A stretch of DNA of 64,000 bases from Gemmatimonadetes bacterium 2013_60CM_65_52 (lineage in GTDB: Bacteria > Gemmatimonadota > Gemmatimonadetes > Gemmatimonadales > Gemmatimonadaceae): assembly GCA_002215645.1 (NCBI GenBank), contig NGFI01000004.1:62001-126000 (forward strand), given 5' to 3'. The notes below the pieces were generated by a model, which was not told the DNA's origin, searched no databases, and saw only the letters and a list, made by a program, of their open reading frames with translations. Both the position numbers and the translations under genes were made by a program. Below, in pieces: positions 31,526-39,390 of this stretch (position 1 is its first letter; each line of letters begins with the position of its first letter).

Positions 31526-31762
31526 ATGTATTGGCTATTTGTAGGAGTGGTCGTCCTGTACTACGGTATTGGCTACCGCCTCACAAACATCGCGTTTCGC
31601 TATCTTCGCTCCGATGTGCGCGATGTCTCATTCCTGGCGATCTATGATCCTTCGAATTTTCGACCCGAAGGCGAAGAGGCGCGAAGGCGAGCCCTACATT
31701 TTTGGTGGATTGGTTTTGCTGTCGTGGTTGCGGTTGTCATTACTTTGGTCGCCGCGTCGTGA
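31526..31762 (+). CDS. small two-TM membrane protein, candidate immunity protein of the orphan RHS tip
   Basis: MYWLFVGVVVLYYGIGYRL...HFWWIGFAVVVAVVITLVAAS; directly downstream of RHS tip. Confidence 0.5.
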   Translation: MYWLFVGVVVLYYGIGYRLTNIAFRYLRSDVRDVSFLAIYDPSNFRPEGEEARRRALHFWWIGFAVVVAVVITLVAAS

Positions 31763-31811
31763 CGCGTTCCCAGGTGACCAAGATCACAGGTTCTTAAGCG
31801 TGCGTATATAC

Positions 31812-32306
31812 ATGCTGGCTGCCTTATTGGCCGTGCACACCCTGGCCGCGTGCGAACATACGCCACCGAGTATCTCGGAAAGGCGTCCTGAGCATGCCAT
31901 CGGGAGCGCATTCGAGAGTGGAACAGTTGGTGAGGCAGCGAGTAAGTACGTGCTCACGATGACGGCGGTGCGCGTGTGGTATGCTATCGTGGGCCAATTG
32001 CGCAGTGAAGCCGAACGCACTGGCACCAGCATTTCTCTCGACTTTCCCCTTGAGGGCGGCATTGACGCACAAGCGCGGCAGGTTGAAGCCATGCCCCTAC
32101 TTCGGACCGTGCTGCTTAGGCGAGGTATGACACCTAGACAATTTGTGATCGTCACTACAGCAGTTGGTGCCGTGCGGTTATCGCTCACGCTCGTCGATTC
32201 GCTGGGACCTGCAGGTCGACCGACCAATATCGGGCAAAGCGTCTCCGACTTTGCGCGGCTTCATCGGCGCGAAATCGACAGCCTTGATGCATCCCTCAGG
32301 CCATAG
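31812..32306 (+). CDS. hypothetical lipoprotein
   Basis: MLAALLAVHTLAACEHTPPS lipobox; in-frame to stop at 32306. Confidence 0.5.
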   Translation: MLAALLAVHTLAACEHTPPSISERRPEHAIGSAFESGTVGEAASKYVLTMTAVRVWYAIVGQLRSEAERTGTSISLDFPLEGGIDAQARQVEAMPLLRTVLLRRGMTPRQFVIVTTAVGAVRLSLTLVDSLGPAGRPTNIGQSVSDFARLHRREIDSLDASLRP

Positions 32307-32408
32307 GCGGCAAGCTCGCTCGTGACACTTAATGCGACATCGAAGCGCGCACGCCTGGCACGCACGTCTCGATCAATCCGTAATCAAGGAGCAGGAGCCA
32401 TGATCGTT

Positions 32409-32485
32409 CGGATAAGCTCCCTTACAAGGTTTATAGGTCCGTGAGAGTCTCCGTTCGACTCTTCACCTGCTAGGGGAGCTTACCG
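32409..32485. other. structured inverted repeat / possible bidirectional terminator
   Basis: TAAGCTCCC (32413-32421) with GGGAGCTTA (32474-32482), enclosing TGAGAGTC-TCCGTTC-GACTCTTCA hairpin (32442-32465); between convergent genes. Confidence 0.5.
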
Positions 32486-32512
32486 ACCGAAATGACGACT
32501 CGCGGGTATCGG

Positions 32513-33553
32513 TCACGCTGACTGCGAGCCTTTTCCCGGCAAGCCTCGGCGCTGATGCCGATGCACTGTCGTTCGCGCCACCCCGAGCATCCTCGCCGCC
32601 CCCGACACCGAGCCCGTCCTCTCAATCGCATCCGAAATCCGCTCCAGAGTCAATTCACACCCCTTCGCGGTCAGCTCCCGCAGATACCGCAGTTCCGCCC
32701 GGCAGTGCTCAATCGACACCACCGACTCACCATCCGCCTCCAGCATCAGCCGATGAACTGTCGAATCAAGCTCGCGAAGGTTGTACATCCACGGCGCCCG
32801 CTCCAACGCCTCCAGTAGCTCGGGGTGCACCGCTGGAGTCACGGAATACCCACACGCTTCGGCATGCCGCCTCAACGCGGTACCCACCAACACCGGAATA
32901 TCCGCCCGCCGCTCCCGTAGTGGCGGCAACCGCGTCCGAAACGCCGATATCCGCGCATAGAGATCCGGCAGGAACGACCCGTCAGCCACCTTCTCCTCCA
33001 ACGGGACATTCGTCGCCACGATGAGCCGAACGTCGATCCGAACGTTGCGATCTGAGCCCACCGGCCGCAGCTCCCCATACTCGATCGCATGCAACAACTT
33101 CTGCTGGACATTCAGCGACGCCTTGCCGATCTCGTCGAGGAACAGCGTCCCCCCGTGCGCCGCGGTGAATAAGCCCGCCCGCGCACTCTTCGCATCCGTG
33201 TAGGCACCGGACACGTGCCCAAATAGGTCCGACGCCGCCAACGCATCATCCATCGCCGACAGCACCGCGTGCTGAAACGGATACCGGCTCCGCGCCGAAT
33301 TGGCGTGGAGCCATCTGGCAATCGAAGTCTTCCCCGTACCCGACTCCCCCTCTAGCAGCAGGGTGGTCGAGTCATCGCGGTTGAATCGTCGCAACTGCTG
33401 AAGCGTGCGTGCGAAGCTGGCGCTTCGAAAGCGGCTGAAGTTGCTGGCGAGCGCTTCGAAGACGTCGCCGTCGGAACTGGTCTGTCTCACCGCAGCGAGG
33501 ATCGGACGGAAATGGCGCTGCGCCGCCTCCCTCGTCGAAGACGGCCTCACAGC
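32513..33553 (-). CDS. sigma-54-type AAA+ regulator with degenerate GAFTGA loop; ORF open to 33805, start uncertain
   Basis: LEGESGTGKTSIARWLH, GHVSGAYTDAKSARAGLFTAAHGGTLFLDEIGKA, C-terminal SGAARMLGVARTTVHRHQRRG HTH. Confidence 0.82.
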   Translation of the reverse strand, partial: AVRPSSTREAAQRHFRPILAAVRQTSSDGDVFEALASNFSRFRSASFARTLQQLRRFNRDDSTTLLLEGESGTGKTSIARWLHANSARSRYPFQHAVLSAMDDALAASDLFGHVSGAYTDAKSARAGLFTAAHGGTLFLDEIGKASLNVQQKLLHAIEYGELRPVGSDRNVRIDVRLIVATNVPLEEKVADGSFLPDLYARISAFRTRLPPLRERRADIPVLVGTALRRHAEACGYSVTPAVHPELLEALERAPWMYNLRELDSTVHRLMLEADGESVVSIEHCRAELRYLRELTAKGCELTLERISDAIERTGSVSGAARMLGVARTTVHRHQRRGLPGKGSQSA

Positions 33554-33573
33554 GCCGCCACTATACACACGCA

Positions 33574-33613
33574 CCGTGAGTAGAACGTGAGCGCAACGTG
33601 AGCGGAACGTGAG
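33574..33613. promoter_or_regulatory. four direct heptamers with 11-bp period (regulator-binding iterons)
   Basis: accGTGA-gtag-AACGTGA-gcgc-AACGTGA-gcgg-AACGTGA; minus strand TCACGTT N4 TCACGTT N4 TCACGTT N4 TCACggt. Confidence 0.6.
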
Positions 33614-33699
33614 CGACGCCCGTCCGGCCTCCGGACCGCCCTTGCGCCGAGCCGAAGCTCGGGTTCCGCCGGCCACTTCCACTGTCCGCGCATGCCAGA

Positions 33700-34236
33700 T
33701 TGTTTTCCGACGTGACCAATCCCCAACCGCCGTTGCCGCCCACGATACCGAATCCGGCCGATTCTGACCCGGACTCGCTCCTGTCGCCCCACGCCGTGGC
33801 CGCAAGCAGCCTTACCGCCGCCGCAGTCCTCGGCATGCTCCTCGGCTTAGGGCACCGGCACTACACCGTGTGGGAGCCGCTAAATGCCGCGGCCCACCCG
33901 CTCATCGGCGAACGCGCCGACAACGTGCTCGGATTCCAAGCGAATGTGACGCTACCGGGGGTTGCCGTGGTGTTAGTAGTGAGCATCGTGGCAGGCTTCA
34001 TCGCCACCGCGCTCACATCGTCACGCCGCACGTTGCACTGCGCGATGACGGCGTTCGGCGTGGCGCTCGCCGGCTATGTCGTCCACCTCCACATCGTCGC
34101 ACGAACACCGGGTGGGCTCGCCGCACTCCTGCAGACTGGGGAGCTGCGCGCGGTCTACGCCGCCGGGGCAATCGCGCTCTTTGCTGGTATGCGATATGCC
34201 TTTTCCTTCGACGTCACGTCGTCGCCGACAGTCTGA
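33700..34236 (+). CDS. hypothetical multi-pass membrane protein
   Basis: Several hydrophobic segments (AAAVLGMLLGLG, GVAVVLVVSIVAGFIATAL, AMTAFGVALAGYVVHL, AVYAAGAIALFAGM). Confidence 0.6.
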   Translation: MFSDVTNPQPPLPPTIPNPADSDPDSLLSPHAVAASSLTAAAVLGMLLGLGHRHYTVWEPLNAAAHPLIGERADNVLGFQANVTLPGVAVVLVVSIVAGFIATALTSSRRTLHCAMTAFGVALAGYVVHLHIVARTPGGLAALLQTGELRAVYAAGAIALFAGMRYAFSFDVTSSPTV

Positions 34237-34437
34237 CGCGACGCGGCGCTCCGTTCCACAATGGGGACGGTCGCGTCACTCACTCGTGACGCGCACGCGG
34301 GAACTTTGGCGAGACGATCGTGTTCGATTGGTTGGTGACCCACGGTACTCTACCGTGGCCAGCCGAAACCTTAGTTCGATCCCGCTCGTCGTTGGAGTGT
34401 AGCATGGGTCAGGCGGGTCTTTCATCAGGAGGGGTTA

Positions 34438-34982
34438 TGGACGTCCTCGTAATGCTCGAGGAAAGTCCCGACCACTCGCCGGTTCTCGCACACGTGAATT
34501 CCGTTCCGTCGTCGGCCTCGTCCGACCGGCCCGCGCGGGACGTAGTCACGCTGTACGGAGAGCCGAGCGCAGAGCGAGTCGCACTGGCGCTCGCCGCGGC
34601 GGTGGAGTCGCACCGCACGGGTTGGGGGCACGACAATCTCGAGGCCATTCGCCACCTCGGCGTCTGGGCGGAGCGGGGCGCGGTCGGTGACGCCGCGTGG
34701 CGCGATGGCATGACGGGGCAGCTCGTCACGCACGACCTCGAGATCCCGCTGGACATTCTCAACACCACGGCGTCCGAACTGCTGGGCGAGTGCGGCCAGC
34801 TCATTCGGCGTCTCGTGGCGGGCCTGTCCATGCCGGACTGGCCGGAAGGCGCACGACGCGCGATCACGGTGTCGCTCAGCCCGGTAATGGGGCTGGCCGC
34901 GCCGGTGTTCGCTCCCCTGGAATCCTTGCTGGACCGGCTCCGCGAAGCGGACGGGCTCACCTTCGAGTACGAGGGAGACTAG
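34438..34982 (+). CDS. hypothetical protein
   Basis: MDVLVMLEESPDHSPVLAHVN... coding ORF ending just before a terminator hairpin. Confidence 0.6.
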
Positions 34983-35019
34983 AACGAATCGTTCAACGTC
35001 AGAGATCGGAGTTCCGGGC

Positions 35020-35051
35020 GGCCCACACAGTTGTGTGGGCCGTTCGCTTTT
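35020..35051 (+). terminator. rho-independent terminator
   Basis: GGCCCACAC-agtt-GTGTGGGCC perfect 9-bp stem followed by gttcgcttttg. Confidence 0.75.
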
Positions 35052-35084
35052 GAGGTGGATGCACTCACTTATAGAAGGGACCCC

Positions 35085-35241
35085 GGAACCCCAGTATCCG
35101 GAGGGAACCGCAGTACCCGGTATCCGGCACCCTGTACAGGAGTATTCCGTACACGGCGGTCTTTGTCTGTGGTCCATACCGGGTACGTTGTTCTTCCGAG
35201 TGCCGGGGTACCGGATACCGGTCTTCCATACTGGTTTCCAC
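35085..35241. repeat. palindromic dispersed repeat copy A (related to 49829-49950)
   Basis: ggaac-cccagtat...catactggtttcc and ggtatccggcaccc...gagtgccggggtaccggatacc arms; shares gtaccggatac / cagtatccgg / gagtgccg with copy B. Confidence 0.55.
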
Positions 35242-35312
35242 GGAAGCTTGACACTCCTTCCTCCCGGCGTCATTCCTTTTCCTGACATATAGAAGAGGTG
35301 GGGCAGCAAACC

Positions 35313-35573
35313 ATGCCGAAGTCCACGACCCGCCGCGCGCCGACCAGGCCATCCGGGGGCGAGCGTGTGTTCACGGACGACACAGGGCGCCTCTGGAGCG
35401 CCGCGCTCGAACAGCGCGACGACCCCGGCGACGCCCTGGTGTTTCGCTGCATCAGCGACGGGCGCCAATCCGTGCGCGCCCTGGTCGTGGACCCACCCGC
35501 CTTCCGCGAGGCCCTCGACGACGTCCTCCGAGTCTGGCTCGACAGCGCCCCCCGCATTGGTATGCTCTCCTAG
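35313..35573 (+). CDS. hypothetical protein
   Basis: MPKSTTRRAPTRPSGGERVFTDDTGRLWSAAL; ends just before the EF-G-like gene. Confidence 0.55.
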   Translation: MPKSTTRRAPTRPSGGERVFTDDTGRLWSAALEQRDDPGDALVFRCISDGRQSVRALVVDPPAFREALDDVLRVWLDSAPRIGMLS

Positions 35574-35588
35574 CAGCGAGGTGCGCGC

Positions 35589-37697
35589 ATGCGTGAGTAC
35601 CAGGGGTCGGAGATCCGCAACATCGCGGTAGTCGGACACGGAGGCAGCGGCAAAACCAGTCTGGTCGACGCCCTCGCCTTCGTGTCCGGATCCAGTAAAC
35701 GACACGGAACGGTCGGCGACGGCACGAGCCTCACCGACACAGCCCCGGAGGAAATCGAACGGGGCTACTCCATCAACCTGGGCTGCGCATTCGCCGAGTG
35801 GATGGACACCAAGATCAACCTCCTCGACACACCGGGCTTTCTCGACTTCCAGGGCGACGCCATCGCGGGACTCGCCGCGGCGGACGGCGCCCTCTGCGTC
35901 GTCGGCGCCACGGCGGGCGTGGAAGTCGGAACGGAGCGCATGTTCCGCGAAGCAGTCCTGCGCGGCGACCCGGTGCTCTTCGTCGTCACCATGATGGACA
36001 AGGAGCACGCGGACTTCGACGGGATCTACCAGCAGATCAAGACGCGGCTCTCCAACAAGGTCATTCCCATTGAGGTGCCGGTGGGCCAGGGGGCCGACTT
36101 CCACGGCATCGTCAACCTCTTCGACCGCCGGGCACACGTCTATACGCGGGCGGTAAAGACGGGGGCATACGAGGAGACGGACGTCCCCGCCGAGGTGCAG
36201 GGACAGTTCGACAAATACTACAACGAGCTGATCGAGACGGTCGCGGCCACGGACGACAACCTGCTCGAGCGCTACCTCAACGGCGAGCAGATCTCACGGG
36301 ATGAGGCTATCGCGGCCATGAAGGCGGCCATGAAGCGCATGGAGCTCTTCCCGCTCTTCTGCGTGTCATCGACGCATAACTACGGCACGCGCGCGGTGCT
36401 CACGCACATCGTCGAGCTGATGCCGAGCGCGTACGAGATGGAGGAGATCCACGCGTTCAAGGGGGCGGAAGGAGACCACACGGTGGAGATCCACGCCAAC
36501 GACGTGGACCCCTTTGCGGCCATCGTCTTCAAGACGCAGAGCGAGCCGCACGTCGGGGACGTCAGCATCTTCCGGATCCTGTCCGGTTCCGTCCGCACGG
36601 GCGACGAGCTGTACAACGCCACGCGCGACGGCGCGGAAAAGCTGAACCATCTCGCCGTCTCGCAGGGCAAGGACCGGATCGAGGTCCAGCGGCTGCGCGC
36701 GGGCGACATCGGCTGCGTCGCCAAGCTGCGCAACACGCACACGAACGACACGCTGTCCACGCGCGCACATCCGGTCCGGCTGCCGCAGATAGTGTTCCCG
36801 GATCCGCTGGTGCAGATGGCCATTCATCCGGTGAACCGGGCGGATGAAGAGAAAGTGCAGCAGGGCCTTCACCGTTTGCACGACGAGGATCCGGCGTTCG
36901 AGACACAGTGGAACGCCGAGACGCACGAGACGCTGATCTCCGGACTCGGCGAGCGGCATCTCGAGGTGGCGCTCTCGAAGCTCAAGCGAAAGTTCGGCGT
37001 TCAGGCGGAGCTCTCGAAGCCGAAGATTGCGTACCGGGAGACGATTCGCGCGCGAGCCGAAGGGCAGGGGCGCCACAAGAAGCAGTCGGGAGGACGCGGG
37101 CAGTTCGGCGATTGCTGGGTGCGGTTCGCGCCGACGCAGCGTGGCGACGGCATCCGCTTCGAGGACCGCATCGTCGGCGGCTCCATCCCCAGCAAGTTCA
37201 TCCCTGCGGTAGAGAAGGGCATTCACGAAGCCGCGGAGCGGGGCGTCATCGCGGGCTATCCGCTGGTGGACTTTCAGGTGGAGCTGTACGACGGCTCGTA
37301 CCACACGGTGGACTCCAACGAGATGTCGTTCAAGATGGCGGGCATCCAGGCGTTCAAGGCGGTGGCGCCGAAATGCCGGCCGGTGTTGCTGGAGCCACTG
37401 GACGAAGTCGAGATCACGACGCCCGACGCGTCACTCGGCGACGTCCTCGGCGATCTATCGTCGCGCCGCGGGCAGATTCTGGGCACGGACGTGCTGGCCG
37501 ACGTCGCAGGGACGCGCGTCCGAGCGCTGGTGCCGCAGTCGGAGCTGCATCTCTACGCCAGCGCACTCCAGTCGATGACGCATGGGCGCGCAACGTTTCG
37601 CCGGCACTTTCGAGGGTACGAGGAGATGCCGAGCGACGCCGCACAGCGGGTGGTGGAGGAGTCGCAGAAGACGCATACCGCCGAAGCGGCTCACTGA
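35589..37697 (+). CDS. elongation factor G-like translational GTPase
   Basis: IRNIAVVGHGGSGKTSLVDAL (G1), NLLDTPGFLDF (G3), EF-G domains II-V to C-terminus; G1 differs from canonical HIDAGKTT. Confidence 0.9.
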   Translation: MREYQGSEIRNIAVVGHGGSGKTSLVDALAFVSGSSKRHGTVGDGTSLTDTAPEEIERGYSINLGCAFAEWMDTKINLLDTPGFLDFQGDAIAGLAAADGALCVVGATAGVEVGTERMFREAVLRGDPVLFVVTMMDKEHADFDGIYQQIKTRLSNKVIPIEVPVGQGADFHGIVNLFDRRAHVYTRAVKTGAYEETDVPAEVQGQFDKYYNELIETVAATDDNLLERYLNGEQISRDEAIAAMKAAMKRMELFPLFCVSSTHNYGTRAVLTHIVELMPSAYEMEEIHAFKGAEGDHTVEIHANDVDPFAAIVFKTQSEPHVGDVSIFRILSGSVRTGDELYNATRDGAEKLNHLAVSQGKDRIEVQRLRAGDIGCVAKLRNTHTNDTLSTRAHPVRLPQIVFPDPLVQMAIHPVNRADEEKVQQGLHRLHDEDPAFETQWNAETHETLISGLGERHLEVALSKLKRKFGVQAELSKPKIAYRETIRARAEGQGRHKKQSGGRGQFGDCWVRFAPTQRGDGIRFEDRIVGGSIPSKFIPAVEKGIHEAAERGVIAGYPLVDFQVELYDGSYHTVDSNEMSFKMAGIQAFKAVAPKCRPVLLEPLDEVEITTPDASLGDVLGDLSSRRGQILGTDVLADVAGTRVRALVPQSELHLYASALQSMTHGRATFRRHFRGYEEMPSDAAQRVVEESQKTHTAEAAH

Positions 37698-37777
37698 ACG
37701 TTCCTATGTGCGCACAGCGAGGGCGTCGCACCACGCGGCGCCCTCGTGGCGTATCCGCGCCGGGCTATATTCTCGTG

Positions 37778-38533
37778 ATGACCCCAGGGGACGCGCAGCT
37801 CACCGATCCACTCGAAGGCTGGTGTGACGTCGTCGGCCCCGGTCGGATGGGACAGGCGCTGGTGGACGCGCTGAGCGCCGCGGGTGTCGCCGTTCGTGGG
37901 CCATTCGGCCGGGGCGCGAATGGCGACGGCGCCTCGGTCGTGGTGCTCTGTGTACCGGATCGCGAGATCGCTACCGCCGCCGCGGCCATCGCCACCGGTC
38001 CGATCGTGGGACACGTCAGCGCGTCCGCGCCGATGGACCTCCTCGAGCCGCACGAGCGGTTCGTCATGCATCCGCTGCTCAGCGTGGTCGGCGCAGGAAC
38101 CACCTTCGCTGGCGCCACCTGTGCGATCGACGGCAGCTCGCCGCACGCCCTCGCCGTCGTGACCGCGATCGCGGAACGGTTGGGCATGCACGCGCGCGTG
38201 ATCGAAGCGCCTCTGCGCGCGCTCTATCACGCGTCGGCGTCCGCGGCATCCAACCACGTGACGACGGTACTCGGACTCGCGGAATCACTCGGCAGCAAGG
38301 TGGGTCTCGACCGCGCCGCGCTGCTTCCCCTCGTGCAGGCCACCGTTCAGCACTGGGCAGCCCTCGGCGCGCGCGACGCACTGACGGGACCAATCGCGCG
38401 CGGCGATGAAGGGACGGTCACACGGCAGCGCGACGCCGTCGCAGCAGGCGCTGCGGAGCAGTTGCCCCTCTGGGATGCGCTCACTCAAGCGACTCGCGAG
38501 CTGGCTGCGAAGCCGACAGGGACGCCGAAGTGA
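37778..38533 (+). CDS. Rossmann-like/DUF2520 NAD(P)-binding protein
   Basis: CDVVGPGRMGQALVDALSAAGVAVRGPFGRG; FVMHPLLSVVGAGTTFAGATCAIDG; upstream of panC. Confidence 0.75.
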   Translation: MTPGDAQLTDPLEGWCDVVGPGRMGQALVDALSAAGVAVRGPFGRGANGDGASVVVLCVPDREIATAAAAIATGPIVGHVSASAPMDLLEPHERFVMHPLLSVVGAGTTFAGATCAIDGSSPHALAVVTAIAERLGMHARVIEAPLRALYHASASAASNHVTTVLGLAESLGSKVGLDRAALLPLVQATVQHWAALGARDALTGPIARGDEGTVTRQRDAVAAGAAEQLPLWDALTQATRELAAKPTGTPK

Positions 38534-39390
38534 TTCTCGTTCGGACCGTGGCGGCCGTGCGCGACGTGGTGCGGAGCGCGCGAGCCGAGGGGCGTCGCGT
38601 TGGCCTTGTCCCGACGATGGGGGCCTTTCATCGGGGACACGTGTCGCTCATGTCGCGCGCACGCGAGGAATGCGGATTCGTGGTGGTGTCACTCTTCGTC
38701 AACCCGGCGCAGTTCAACGAGGCGGCGGATCTCGCGCGATATCCCCGTGACGAGGGCGGCGACGCCGCTCTTGCTGGGAATGCGGGCGTCGACGTGCTGT
38801 TTGCACCCGACGCGAGCGAGGTCTATCCGGCGGGCTTCGCGACCACAGTGGAAGTCACGGGCATCACCGAGCCACTCGAGGGCGCGGTCCGCGGAACGGC
38901 GCACTTTCGCGGCGTGGCGACCGTGGTGGCGAAGTTGTTCAACATGGTGCAGCCCGACGCGGCATACTTCGGTCAGAAGGACGCGCAGCAGGCGCTGATG
39001 ATTCGACGGATGGCGAAGGATCTCGATTTTCCCATCGAGGTCGTGGTGTGTCCGACCGTGCGCGAAGACGACGGCCTCGCGATGTCGAGCCGCAACGCGC
39101 TGCTCGATGCCGACTCGCGCCGGCGCGCGACAGCATTGTCCCGCGCCCTGCGTGCCGTCGAGCGCACCGTGGCCGCGGGCGAGCGCGAAGCGGCCAGCGC
39201 GCTCGCCAGCGGGCGTGCGGAGCTGGCTGCCGAGGGAATCGAGGCAGAATATTTCGCCGCCGTTTCCGTGGACACGCTTCAGCCAGTGGACCGCATCGAG
39301 AGCGAGACACTCATCGCGCTCGCCGCCCGGCTCGGCGCCGCGCGCCTCATCGACAATGTGATCGTCCGTCCCCCAGGAGCAACCAGATGA
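38530..39390 (+). CDS. panC: pantoate--beta-alanine ligase
   Basis: GLVPTMGAFHRGHVSLM, FVNPAQFNEAADLARYPRD, YFGQKDAQQALMIRRM; GTG start in 4-bp overlap. Confidence 0.95.
   Translation: MILVRTVAAVRDVVRSARAEGRRVGLVPTMGAFHRGHVSLMSRAREECGFVVVSLFVNPAQFNEAADLARYPRDEGGDAALAGNAGVDVLFAPDASEVYPAGFATTVEVTGITEPLEGAVRGTAHFRGVATVVAKLFNMVQPDAAYFGQKDAQQALMIRRMAKDLDFPIEVVVCPTVREDDGLAMSSRNALLDADSRRRATALSRALRAVERTVAAGEREAASALASGRAELAAEGIEAEYFAAVSVDTLQPVDRIESETLIALAARLGAARLIDNVIVRPPGATR

Noticed and set aside
32405-32480. Possible tRNA-Val gene
   Set aside because: Anticodon-loop-like CTTACAAG and GTTCGACTC present, but T-arm and acceptor stems do not pair in tRNA geometry; kept only as a structured inverted repeat.
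33574-33613. Minisatellite or mini-CRISPR
   Set aside because: Unit is only 11 bp with 4-bp 'spacers' and four copies; fits operator iterons, not CRISPR.
35065-35352. ORFs within the palindromic repeat (35065-35352)
   Set aside because: Arise from repeat sequence; both strands open, no RBS or domain.
34425-36137. 570-aa minus-strand ORF
   Set aside because: Antisense shadow ORF over the hypothetical gene, the repeat and the EF-G-like gene; composition-driven by high GC, no domain logic.
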